Shown: positions 1-9,111 of the stretch, piece after piece
Layout: every line of letters begins with the position of its first letter
How positions within the stretch are numbered: position 1 is the stretch's first letter
Origin: Apophysomyces variabilis
Lineage: Eukaryota; Mucoromycota; Mucoromycetes; Mucorales; Mucoraceae
Assembly (NCBI GenBank): GCA_002749535.1
Contig: MZZL01000048.1
Span: 1 to 19,991 of the forward strand
Direction of reading: 5' to 3'
DNA: 19,991 nucleotides
The notes under the pieces: model-generated
Seen by the model: only the letters and a program-made list of their open reading frames with translations
What the model was told of the DNA's origin: nothing
Databases searched by the model: none
Program-made: the position numbers and the translations under genes

Positions 1-24
1 CCATTTTATGTCCATGTTGTTTGA

Positions 25-195
25 TTCTCCCTTGCCATTGCATATCCACCACCCATGCATCGTATGACTCCTCGTATATCAACGGATTCTACAGCTGCAT
101 CTCGATCTTCCATGCATTCGATTACACCATGTCCACCTGCTAATGTCCTGCCTGAGGTCTCTTCTAGACCAGTAATGTATGGCATTGCACTATGA
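25..195 (+). CDS. possible 3'-terminal exon of an upstream gene (partial)
   Basis: One + frame is open from base 25 to a TGA at 193-195. It encodes a Ser/Thr/Pro-rich segment of about 56 residues (containing PPPMHRMTPRIS and CPPANVLPEVSSRP) that looks more like coding sequence than the other frames. The frame is closed by a TGA at 22-24, so an acceptor just inside that point would be needed if this is a last exon. No domain is recognised. It could equally be chance or non-coding DNA; the call rests only on composition and its place at the window edge. Confidence 0.2.
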   Translation, partial: FSLAIAYPPPMHRMTPRISTDSTAASRSSMHSITPCPPANVLPEVSSRPVMYGIAL

Positions 196-1344
196 TAGCA
201 GGATTCACTTAAAGTAGGGAAGATTCACTGAAAGTACGAATGCTTAGTGATGTTTTCAAGGTCGTACGGAAGACCGCTTATTCATATGGCAAACAAAATT
301 CAATTAACTGCAACCATCACTCCTTTCCTCTTCGATCTGAATTCGAGATGGACATAAACTAAACTTGGTTCACCTCTACTCTTAATGGTACTATATACTC
401 TCAGCGTCAGTGGGTAGCTACTGGTAGTAACCCCTTGCACAAGATAACCGATAAGCTAATGATCACAGTTTACTTTGGCAAGCGTTAAGTAATGGCGTTT
501 GTAGTCTGTTCATACAAAGGTAGTTGTCGAAATGATCATATAAGGCAATGGCACTGATCAAAAAGCTTGGAAAGTGTATATGATTTTTTAAAAAAGACGG
601 ATTTTATACAACAAAGATGTTGAGGTAATGGTTAATTAGTAGTTTTTATAAAGTATATGGGAAAAAAGAAAAGAATAGAAATGGAGAGGCTTTTGTAGGA
701 AAGAAGGAAACGCAAGAGAAAAGACAAAGACGTCAACAAAAAAAAGTGAAAAACAAGAAAACAGAGAAAAAGCAGGGGAAGGCTTTGTATGATAGAATAA
801 AAAAAGCTATGATTATACTAGAAAACTAGGGCCTGATTCATCTTGCCATAAGGCCATATAACATGCAAGCAGTGATTTAAATCGGGACTCAGCACCAGTC
901 CAGCTTGGCTTTTTAATCATATCTTCTTCAATCATCCTCTCTCTTGCTAATGACCTCTTCTTCTTCAGCAGTCATTCTCATCTGTAATTGGGAATTCAAA
1001 GTATTGATTGGAACTGCTGATCTTCCACATACACAAAGCCTGCTGTCACCTTTCTGATCTGCTTGATTCCACAGAATAGCATGAAATAAAGATGGTCTAA
1101 AAGTAGCAACAGTTATCATCTGTCTCTCTTTATTATTACTATTTGATACACGTAATTCGATATTTTATAGACCTAACTGATCAATAGAGCGAGCATGAAT
1201 GATGCATGGATGACGCAGGGACATTGGTATATCAATTGTCATCAAACATATTGCATTTACTAGAAAGCGTCACATCACGTAAAATCTTGATTCCTCTCTT
1301 GGTTTTTCGCTTCTTTCTTCCTTCTCTTTTTTCCCACTCACTTT
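196..1344. other. gene-poor region upstream of the Fanzor locus
   Basis: I see no supported gene here. A short open frame on the minus strand (1119-928, 63 codons) has an acidic tail but no recognisable domain and no splice context. The 5' boundary of the element carrying the Fanzor gene probably lies here or further left, but I found no terminal inverted repeat or target-site duplication by eye. Confidence 0.4.
659..780 (+). repeat. purine-rich (A/G) low-complexity tract
   Basis: The + strand is strongly purine-biased for about 120 bp, made of irregular GAAA, AGAAAA and GGAAA blocks with few pyrimidines. There is no clean unit, so it is a low-complexity tract rather than a microsatellite. 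Its function is unknown. Confidence 0.55.
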
Positions 1345-1404
1345 ATGGCTTCCCGCAACAAGAGAAAGAAAAAACCACAAGCATCTACGTCTGCAGATAC
1401 GCAG

Positions 1405-1787
1405 TCGGATAATGATTTCCAACAACTTCTTCCACCCAAAGGAAAATTAAATATGAAGATGCAAATGACTGACTCCCAGCCAGGTACTGAACATTGAATG
1501 TTGTTTTGTGATTCTTAACTTGAAGATAGGCCCTTCAACCCTTCCCAGCTCAAGCATGGTCTCTACTCAGAATAATTCTTCCAAAGAAAAACCAAAAAGT
1601 TTGAAGGGAAAAGAAAAGGCCACGTTCGACTCTGATGATGATTTCCAACCGCTTCCTCCACCTAAAAGAAAACGAAGTATGAAAAATCAAGCGAATGACT
1701 CGGAGCCAAGTACTGTATCTTAAAATTTTAATTTTTTGGTCCTTAACTTGAACACAGCCCCTTCAGGTCATCCCAGCTCAAGTGCGG
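1405..1787 (+). repeat. tandem duplication of an exon-intron unit inside the Fanzor 5' end
   Basis: Segments 1405-1559 and 1631-1787 are diverged direct copies, offset by about 226-228 bp. Each holds an exon end (SDNDFQQLLPPK versus SDDDFQPLPPPK), a GTACTG donor, a 46-48 bp intron with a CTTAACTTGAA branch-point-like stretch, and the next exon start (GPSTLPSSS versus TPSGHPSSS). Both introns are phase 1, so the duplication keeps the frame and lengthens the disordered N-terminus. Confidence 0.75.
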
Positions 1788-3772
1788 ATTCCCTTCAGGC
1801 CCCTTTGACAAGTAGCAAGTCACAAGTGTTTCTTAAAGCCCAAAAAGCCTATGCAAAGCGGAGCGAAAAGTACGAGGCGAAAGCGAAATTGCAAGCGGAA
1901 AAAAAGAGTACAATGCTTGAATCTGGGAAAGAAATACGATGCAGCACTTGTGGCAAGACAGATCATGAACGAAGCACAAGTACGCTTTGCATGAATCCGA
2001 CTGAGAAAAGGAAGGCTCCAAAAAATTTCAAACGAACCAGCGTAATCAAGAGGTCACTGACAAACACATGTCGATCAGTGAAGTTTATAGAAGCAATTGA
2101 AGAAGTCGTCAAACACGTTCGGGATATTACCTATGCTGGATCGCTTCTCGCAAACTGCTTTTTTGTCAGGCTGTTATCTGAAAACTGTGGCATTCCACCG
2201 ATCACTCATGATCTCTGTTACCGTTTATTTTCGTTGATTGCCGGTAAAGGGAAGTCCGCAGATGATGATCTCCAAGAAGTATACGCAAATTTCAAAACCT
2301 TGATTCCTGAGTTTGATGAAGAAAAGTTCAGATCGCAAGGGTATATGACAATAGTGTCTACCGCTGCAAAAGAGTACGAAGAATCGATCAGAAACCATAT
2401 AACAGCCAGTTTCGAACCGAAAACGATTCAATACCTTTTAGTGTGTATGTCTGATCAAGACGACAAAGTTTTTCGATGGAAAGGATTGGTGAAAGACCGA
2501 AAGATTCTGGCGGAATTTATATACAAGCAGGCTTACGGCACCGAGGCACGATGGCCTACAGCTATATCAGATAAGAAAGAAAATCGTGCGTACGTCGAGA
2601 CTTGTGTAGAGTCTCTTAAAAATTTCATCGTTGTTATTTTCATTGACGAGAAGAAGCTAAACGCTGAACCACATCTGTTCTTTCCGTGGCTTTTTAAAGT
2701 ACTTAGGCGACTGGAACAAAAGTGTTTATCACAGAGACAACGTCCCAAAAATATGTATCCAGCGGATACGTACATGGAATGGTAAAAGAGGTAACTAAAA
2801 CTTATTTGAGCTTCTATTGTCTAATTGTCATACAGATTCTTGGCGATGTAAACTTGCCAAAGCGTTTAACGAAGAGCCTGGAAGTTGCTGTCAGAATAGC
2901 TATCCGACGAAGAAAGGAACTGTTTCTCACAAAGAAGTTTGACCGTTTACCAAAGTCAGTGATATCGAAATTACAGAATTTCATCAAGGAACGGGAGAGG
3001 ATATTGACAATGGGACATTTAAACCAGAAAAATACACTGATCCCCGTGGCGCAAGAAGGTTCACAATGGCACCCGTGTATAACATGCAGATGCGTCATGT
3101 CACGATTGATAACCAGGCGCTCGGCCGTCTGATGTGGAAAGCTGATTTACGCTCCACCATGTCGCCTATCAAAGCCACGGAAGTCAGAAAAGAATACTTC
3201 CAACTATTCGACATGTCAAAGATGGGTTATAAGACTCTGGAAAGTCTTGAAACGGAGAAAATTCTCTTCTGGTAAACCAATTAGTTGTGTATCACTCAGA
3301 CGGCTCACAGTGATGTTTAAGGGATAAAATACGAACGGATGATACAGATGTCGAATTCATATTTGAAAAGTTCAAGACTCCTTACGATCCAAAGAAAAAG
3401 CCTTTGACCCCTTCCGATATAAAAGGGAAGTATGAGGATGCGGTTATCTGGGGTGTTGACCCAGGGGTATCAAGTATTTTCGTCGCCGCCGATGGGACAG
3501 GCACTTCTCAGCATCGTGTTCGTTCAGCGACAACTGAAGAGTACTATTCTCTTTGTGGATTCAGTCATGCTACCAGGTACCGAGAAAAATACGTGAGGGG
3601 CGATCCTGCTGCGAAGATTTCTGATTGGCAACATTCCATCGTTGAAGACAACCAGCATGGAGAGCTTAATCACTGCCATCCGGTACTGTATGCAACATTA
3701 TGAGCATATTTCTGAATTTTTTAGCCGTGACCGAAGGTTAATCGTTTGTTAATTGTTTAATGTTTAATCGTA

Positions 3773-3973
3773 TTAACATGTCGGCTTTGTTTTCAGATAC
3801 AGCAAGTTGAAGTTCAAGTCTTATATCCAACGACAGAAAGGTCGAAGTGAAGTAGCCAAGAGATTGCTGTACNTTAACATGTCGGCTTTGTTTTCAGATA
3901 CAGCAAGTTGAAGTTCAAGTCTTATATCCAACGACAGAAAGGTCGAAGTGAAGTAGCCAAGAGATTGCTGTAC
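3773..3973 (+). repeat. exact 100-bp direct duplication around a single N (assembly gap artefact)
   Basis: Bases 3773-3872 and 3874-3973 are identical over 100 bp and are separated by one ambiguous base at 3873. The unit spans an intron 3' end (TTTTCAG) and the start of the next Fanzor exon. A perfect copy of exactly 100 bp flanking an N is the signature of two overlapping contig ends scaffolded without merging. With the copies collapsed, the intron (donor 3688) would be 108 bp. Confidence 0.9.
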
Positions 3974-4537
3974 GGGAGCAAGAAGTATGATCAAAGCAGT
4001 AAGCAAAAGGAACCTAAGCGAGGTGATTCGAAATGGGTTCCTCTTTCTCCGAACGATCGATCTGACGAAAAGAGCAAGCCGATCATTGTCGCCTATGGAA
4101 ATGGAGGGTTTTCTGGCAGTATGAAAGGCAAAAAGGCTGCACCTACCAAGGCGGTTTTCAAGGAACTACAGCAACAAGCGAGGAGACGAAAAGGTAGGCT
4201 ATATAGTTATCTCATGGGCTTATGGTTGACCATGGATGGGAAAGGCTCCGACATTTGTATTTCTCATAGACGAATACCTCACATCCCAAATCTGTCCAGC
4301 ATGTCAGACTCGAGATCTGCAGAAAGCGAACGAAGAAAATGATGCACAAGGCCACAAAGGCTCGACTATACATGCCGTACTGACATGTCAGAAAAAATAT
4401 GTACGGTGATGTTCTGGAATCGAGACAAAATGGCTGCAACAAATATTTTACGCGTATTTCTGTATATGAGAGATCATAACAATGAACGCCCAGGCGCGTT
4501 CCGTAGGCCAAAGACAACGCAAAGTATTCAGTTATAG

Positions 4538-4818
4538 GATACTATTCCTTAACCTAGTTAATCTCTATTTTCTGTACGTTTCTGCTGCTGTGGCTATTGT
4601 ATGATTAATAATGTCGGCCAACGAATTATTCTACGCTAAGCCAGCTTTTTACATTCTCGGAATTAAAATACCCGGGAAAACGGCCGTTTGTGACATGATC
4701 CTTTTGTTTTTACAGTGAATTGAAAGCAAATTGACTACAATCCCTATATCAAATAATCCGTAGCAAAGCCCCAATCGGCAGATTTTACCCGGCACCCGCC
4801 ATGTGATGTCTTCTACCA
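4538..4818. other. Fanzor 3' flank / intergenic
   Basis: No gene is seen between the Fanzor stop and the promoter of the next gene. The stretch holds CCCGGG (4671-4676) and a perfect 12-bp palindrome AAACGGCCGTTT (4678-4689). Fanzor guide RNAs generally come from the 3' side of the gene, so this is where one would look, but nothing here identifies one. Confidence 0.4.
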
Positions 4819-4840
4819 TGCATTGAAATATCAATATAAA
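4819..4840 (+). promoter_or_regulatory. core promoter of NmrA-like gene 1 (TGCATTGAA + TATA box)
   Basis: TATAAA at 4835-4840 starts 86 bp before the ATG at 4921. TGCATTGAA at 4819-4827 lies 7 bp upstream of the TATA box. The same 9-mer and a TATA box occur in the same order before the paralogue at 12944 (spacing 6 bp), which supports a functional or inherited promoter module. Confidence 0.6.
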
Positions 4841-4920
4841 GGGACTAGTTCGTTCCAACTATATCTCTCCATTAGTCAACAAAGTTTCGGCAATAGGAAC
4901 AGCTCAAAAAGAAGAAAAAT

Positions 4921-5802
4921 ATGACTCAAACAACTGAACGCGTCTATATCCTTGGTGGCACTGGCCAGATTGGTTCAAAGGTCGCTCGCGACTTGATAGC
5001 CCACCACATCCCAGTGACAATCTTTGCACGCGATCCAAACAAAGTGTCTTCTCTGTTTCCTAACAGTGCTGATCTAGTGAATGTGGTGCAAGGCGACTAT
5101 AGCGATCTCACGCCTCTAAAGAACTCTCTGCCTGGTCATACTCGTCTGTTTCTGTTGGTGAGAGACCTGAAGGACATGTCTAAGCATAAGATAGCCATTG
5201 CTACCTTGGCCTATGAGGCGGGTGTGAAACAGGTTGTGGATATTTCTACTCTGCTTACCACGTTTCAATGGCGTGCGAGTTACATTGGCCATATCCATTA
5301 TGTGGCTGAGAAGAAAATTGACGAGATCCCTGGACGTGGTGCGTTTGTGACCCTCCGACCTGGCACCTTCATGTCGAACTTCCATAACTTTGATCCTCCG
5401 CAAGGCAATGTACTTACCGGTGTCGCTCCGGGTGATACACGTCAAAATTGGATTTCCCCTACGGATATTGGAGCTCTTGCTGCCATTATCCTCCGGGAGC
5501 CTATTGAAAAACATGGGGATGCTGTCTACGAGATGATTGGTGACGTGGCAACGCCAGAGGAACAAGCGGCCATCCTTTCGCGTGTCCTTGGTCGCCATAT
5601 CACTTATAAGCGCATTTCCGAGGTGGAAAGATACAACCACTTACAGAAATTGGGCTATCCATCCCATGAAGTGATCTATGACTTGGTGCGGTATCTTGAA
5701 CCTCCAATTGTGGAGGTTACAGGAAAACTACAAATCTTATTAGGCCGCGAACCCGAAAAGTTGGAAGATTATCTTGCTGCCCACAAGGACGATTTTGCTT
5801 AA
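4921..5802 (+). CDS. NmrA-like NAD(P)-binding protein (atypical SDR), paralogue 1
   Basis: A 293-residue intronless protein. The N-terminus carries the Rossmann nucleotide-binding motif GGTGQIG (residues 12-18) after a first beta strand, then FARDPNKV (about 35-42), where NADPH-preferring relatives often have a basic residue, and LRPGTFMSNF and WISPTDIGALAA, typical of the NmrA/NAD(P)H-sensor group of atypical short-chain dehydrogenases. Members act as soluble redox sensors or quinone/isoflavone-reductase-like enzymes; the substrate here cannot be told. The ATG fits the start of the Rossmann strand and aligns with the start of the paralogue at 12944 (MTQTTERVY versus MSQAKERVY). A TATA box lies 86 bp upstream and AATAAA 126 bp after the stop. 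No damage is visible. Family call firm; function uncertain. Confidence 0.9.
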   Translation: MTQTTERVYILGGTGQIGSKVARDLIAHHIPVTIFARDPNKVSSLFPNSADLVNVVQGDYSDLTPLKNSLPGHTRLFLLVRDLKDMSKHKIAIATLAYEAGVKQVVDISTLLTTFQWRASYIGHIHYVAEKKIDEIPGRGAFVTLRPGTFMSNFHNFDPPQGNVLTGVAPGDTRQNWISPTDIGALAAIILREPIEKHGDAVYEMIGDVATPEEQAAILSRVLGRHITYKRISEVERYNHLQKLGYPSHEVIYDLVRYLEPPIVEVTGKLQILLGREPEKLEDYLAAHKDDFA

Positions 5803-6929
5803 AACCTTTGTATGGCTTCCCCGAATGCGAGCTGCTGCCACTTCTTTCACATATTAATGCCCTAATTACAGCTATCGTAAAGCACCTCTTCTTCTTATTA
5901 AGTGTTTGTTCCCTAAACATTCTGATGAATAAACCTCAGATTCTCATATTTCAACCACCCTCGCTACTTCTTTAACTCCATTCATACAGTAGTTTAAAGA
6001 ATCGGGAATTCCGTGTCGGCATAATAACGCTTACATCTTCCGCCATTTTATTAACGCGTGCGTCATCCAATCACAGATGGACAATCCGTTCAAAATGTTC
6101 TCTCCCTTAAAACACGCCGCTTACTTAAGATTACAGTCTGTTTTCTTCTAGTTTGCTTAAAATAACTGTACCTTTTAACATTATTTGAAAGATCTTTACT
6201 TCTTCCGTTCATTTATATAAATTAACGGCCATTAGTCGTTTGGTCATGATTTCTCCTTTATTTCTAACGTCTTTACTATAATGATGCAAATGTTTTCCTA
6301 TAATATTAAGGCGTGATAACCCTCGGGCTTTGCTTCCTCTTTACTTTAGTAGCATTGATAGATCCGATATGGACCATCTATATCCAAAATGCATTGAATG
6401 TCGATAGGGAATTCGATCCCATCCTATTGGATTTTTGACAATTACCTAATGGTTATGTCCAACAGTCTATTTATCCATCACTGAAATGGATCGTAGGAAA
6501 AGCTTCCGAACAACAAGATTGCCAGTAGAAGATTGTCAGATAATAGTTACAGAACTGATGATCTGCTTATTACATTTTTATTCTTTCAATTCCACGAAAA
6601 AGATGCTATGGGCTAGTTACGCCTTGCTGTTATCATTGCAAAAACAAGCTTCACTTGCGGCATTTCGGCATTCACTTGAAGACTTTCAAACAGCTGAAAG
6701 GCGCTAATATCAATGCCTGAGGTAATATGAAAGATTTAGGAGAAAGGTATGGATTGTTTCGAAATAATGAAATACGTGTCGAGATATTTCGTTTAGAAAG
6801 CTACACTCCACTTTGTGTGACTTGGTTTTAGAACATCTGGGGGAAAAGCAGGGAATCTTTTCGGGGTGTGTGCGCAGTGTACGAAGGAAATACAAAGCTG
6901 AAACGGCGTGATTCTACATTGTACCTATT
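5803..6929. other. intergenic region between NmrA-like gene 1 and EAF6
   Basis: This 1.1-kb stretch holds the 3' UTR of the upstream gene and probably the EAF6 promoter. A 73-codon open frame (6486-6707) has no recognisable domain, splice context or promoter, so I do not call it a gene. A third copy of TGCATTGAA occurs at 6390-6398, without a TATA box beside it. Confidence 0.45.
5928..5933 (+). terminator. polyadenylation signal AATAAA of NmrA-like gene 1
   Basis: An exact AATAAA on the coding strand begins 126 bp after the stop codon, in AT-rich DNA, a plausible 3' UTR length for a fungus. Cleavage site not determined. Confidence 0.5.
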
Positions 6930-7667
6930 ATGCCAGAGATCATAGCACAAGCCAATGACGCTTCCGTCAGTACCTTGCTAAATATACGTTTGCTGTATTT
7001 ATCCATACTGATGGACCTTTACATCCAACGAAACAGAAATCAACAGAACAGCCAGCTGCAACAGCACCGTCAACACCAGCAAATGAAGATGCAACCGATC
7101 TAACAGTGACAAAACAAAAATATGAAGAAGCGAAAATGGAATTACAGGCTTTATTAGCTCGGAAAAAGCAAGTGGATAACAATCTCGTACGTCTTGTCCT
7201 CAGCATGACCCATGAGTATCTTTCTCATTGACGACTTGCATTCTGTTTTGTGGAATAGATTAATCTGGAGCACTCAATCTATCTCTTCGAAGGGTCGTAC
7301 TTGGAAGATACGCAACACAATGGGAATATTATACGAGGTTTCGATGGTTATTTAACAAATCGTACGGATAGAAGAAAACAGAAATTCACAGAATTGGATC
7401 GGCTATTTTCCTTGTCCTCATCCACATATCAAAAGGTTAGAGGAATAACATGAGATGGTGTTATTCTGATGAACTATTTCCTTCATTTCTCAGGCCATTG
7501 CTCTGAAGGAAGAAAAGGACCAAGAGTCCAGTCAGGACGATCGACCTTCATCTGGTTTGATGCGCAGAGATAAGAAGCGCAAGCTGAAAACCGGCAACGA
7601 TTTGTCACGGAAAAGAAATAACAGTGGCTCTGCAGGCAGAGATACGGATGAAGAAAGCGAGACGTAG
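6930..7667 (+). CDS. EAF6: Eaf6, subunit of the NuA4-type histone acetyltransferase complex
   Basis: Four exons by frame and phase: 6930-6965, 7037-7186, 7259-7435, 7494-7667, all joined in phase 0, giving 178 residues. Eaf6 is a small nuclear scaffold subunit of NuA4 (and NuA3 in yeast; MEAF6 in animals). The family core is clear: a coiled coil (residues about 38-70, with [16 protein letters not shown]), then the diagnostic EGSYLEDTQ and [11 protein letters not shown] (about 73-93). The C-terminus is charged and basic (RRDKKRKLK), suiting a nuclear protein. The first exon is the least certain: it encodes only 12 residues and its intron has a weak donor (GTCAGT). Without it, the frame meets a TGA just upstream of the coiled coil. 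The ACOT13-like gene starts 88 bp after this stop on the same strand. Confidence 0.88.
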
Positions 7668-7755
7668 TGATTAGAAAAAAAAAGGTTTTGCCGCAGTTGC
7701 AAGCTCCGATCTTTTTTCGCTTCTTTTGTTTCGTTTTCACTTCTTCATTCCCACC

Positions 7756-8637
7756 ATGCTCCCAACCAATGTGTTGCGATCTCCGGCTTTGGTACAGAAA
7801 GTGCTCAAGGTCCGTGCTGCATTATATAATAAACGATAATTGTCATGACCAAGAATGTTTTTGAATTGGCAGAGCTTTCAATCCGCAGGAGGATATGACT
7901 CACTTGTGCTACCCGGGGTAAAATAATAGAGGAAATAATTAGGGAAAAATAAAAGAACTCCCTATAGAAAGAAAATTATCATTTATATGAAGCATGTTGA
8001 CAGATTAATTGTAGTTAAGAGTTATTCATAGTGAACGTGGTTTTGTTCACGCAGAATTCGAAGTGGAGAAAAAGCATTTGGTAAGCCAGAGTGCGGAGAA
8101 TCAAATAGATGAGTAACGCGAATCTTTTGGGACCTAGAATCGACTTGGATCTGTCCATGGTGGATTATTGGCTACCGTGGTAAGAAATAGAAATGTGCTG
8201 CCATGAAGGTACCCTTCCATGAAGTCTGAATTCTAAATTCTTTCTATTGATTAAGGTCGACATTGGCGGTTCCTTAGCACTTGCATCGAAAGGATTATTT
8301 GCCACAGGTGTAAGTACTGATATCAACATCAGCTACCTATCGGGCGCTACGGAAGGCGACAAGATTTCAGTGGTAAGTTTTGTAATAGGATGGCTTATTT
8401 CGAATGTTAATGATTAATGTTGTTAAAATCACGAAGTTGGCACATTGTGACAAACTGGGAAAGACGCTAGCCTTTACTTCAGTGGATCTCAAGACGAGTG
8501 ATGGTCGTCTAGGTAAGAAAATAGAGTGACAAACAGCATCAGTAAAGATTCATATAAATATGATAGTTGCTCGAGGTCGGCACAACAAATTTGTAGCCCT
8601 TGCCTATAAACATCCTGAGAATGAGCTGCAACGTTAA
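7756..8637 (+). CDS. ACOT13: ACOT13/THEM2-like acyl-CoA thioesterase (hotdog fold, 4HBT family)
   Basis: Seven exons: 7756-7809, 7873-7917, 8015-8080, 8138-8179, 8256-8372, 8437-8512, 8567-8637; 471 coding bases, 156 residues, normal for the family. These enzymes hydrolyse acyl-CoA to fatty acid and CoA, often at mitochondria. The hotdog signature SVHGGLLATVVDIGGS is present at residues 60-75. Human THEM2 uses Asn50, Asp65 and Ser83; here Asn56, Asp71 and Ser89 keep the same spacing of 15 and 18, so the active site looks intact. The exon starting at 8015 (LRVIHSERG) was chosen over later acceptors because it alone keeps phase and supplies the conserved strand. The N-terminus (MLPTNVLRSPALVQKVLK) could be a targeting peptide or simply the first helix. 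Introns are 54-97 bp. Confidence 0.88.
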
Positions 8638-8720
8638 TCGCGTTCCCATGCAAAGAAACCTAAACTTAACAGATATACATATTTAAACTCCGTATTATCC
8701 AAGTTTAAGAAGGGCATTGC

Positions 8721-8740
8721 TTTTTTTTTTCTTTTTTTTT
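8721..8740 (+). repeat. poly-T tract (T10-C-T9)
   Basis: A 20-base pyrimidine run of ten T, one C and nine T lies 83 bp after the thioesterase stop. It may be part of its 3' UTR or a nucleosome-depleting element between the two genes; no function is shown. Confidence 0.7.
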
Positions 8741-8906
8741 GCCTTTTCCATGACAAGAAACATGACAACTTGTGACATTAGAAAAATTGATTAGCGGTAT
8801 TTTCTGCCATTAAACAATTTACAAGATAACATGATTTAACTACTTTATAAAAATGAGGGCCAGTTGCTTTTAACTTCCACTGTACCGGTTCCTGTTTTTT
8901 TAAGTG

Positions 8907-8993
8907 CGCGACAAAAAAACGCGACCTTGTTAATGAACAAAAGGGAAACGCGGCGCGAATTAGAACTCCGCAGCGCGACAAAATCTACGCGCG
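8907..8993 (+). promoter_or_regulatory. cluster of CGCG sites (MBF/E2F-like G1/S elements) upstream of the Whi5/Nrm1-like gene
   Basis: Seven CGCG cores lie within 87 bp (starts 8907, 8920, 8949, 8954, 8974, 8988, 8990), in an otherwise AT-rich region, 120-205 bp before the ATG at 9112. Several are in AACGCG or TACGCG context, like the MluI cell-cycle box ACGCG bound by MBF, and GGCGCGAA (8953-8960) matches an E2F-type site. That density is far above background in this window. Assigning the cluster to the downstream gene is inference. Confidence 0.6.
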
Positions 8994-9111
8994 ATTTTTT
9001 TTACCCTTTAGTCAAAGAGAAACTATTCATCATTCCATCCTCTCCCATTTCTTCTTTCGATTTCTATTACTTACCAAAATATCAGCAGCAACCAAAAAAA
9101 AATTAAAGGAG

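Larger units (their letters stand above)
1345..4537 (+). pseudogene. Fanzor (eukaryotic TnpB-like RuvC nuclease) gene, multi-exon, probably decayed
   Basis: Fanzors are the eukaryotic counterparts of transposon-encoded TnpB, RNA-guided DNA nucleases with a split RuvC domain. Exons read by phase: 1345-1483, 1530-1709, 1758 to about 2790, 2836-3271, 3322-3687, 3898-4193, 4245-4537. Motifs in order: lysine-rich N-terminus; CX2CX4HX7C zinc knuckle (1940-1990); RFTMAPVYNMQMRHVTID (about 3057); RuvC-I WGVDPGVSS (3449, Asp codon 3458); RuvC-II region VAYGNGGF (about 4088); IDEYLTSQICPAC (4266-4304); RuvC-III WNRDKMAATNIL (4415 on, Asp codon 4424). Breaks: frame changes at about 2722-2783, 2943-3066 and 4390-4402, and a one-base phase mismatch at the 4194-4244 intron. 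An N with a 100-bp duplication sits in the 3688-3897 intron. Neighbouring genes show no such breaks, so decay is likelier than general sequencing error, though the gap shows local assembly trouble. Guide-RNA region and element ends were not identified. Confidence 0.82.

Noticed and set aside
5116..5640. Long open frame (174 codons) antisense to NmrA-like gene 1
   Set aside because: An opposite-frame shadow of a codon-biased gene. The similar frame antisense to paralogue 2 (12225-12659) is explained by the paralogy of the sense genes. No independent promoter or domain.
6486..6707. 73-codon open frame upstream of EAF6
   Set aside because: No domain, promoter, splice context or conserved motif; expected by chance in 1.1 kb.
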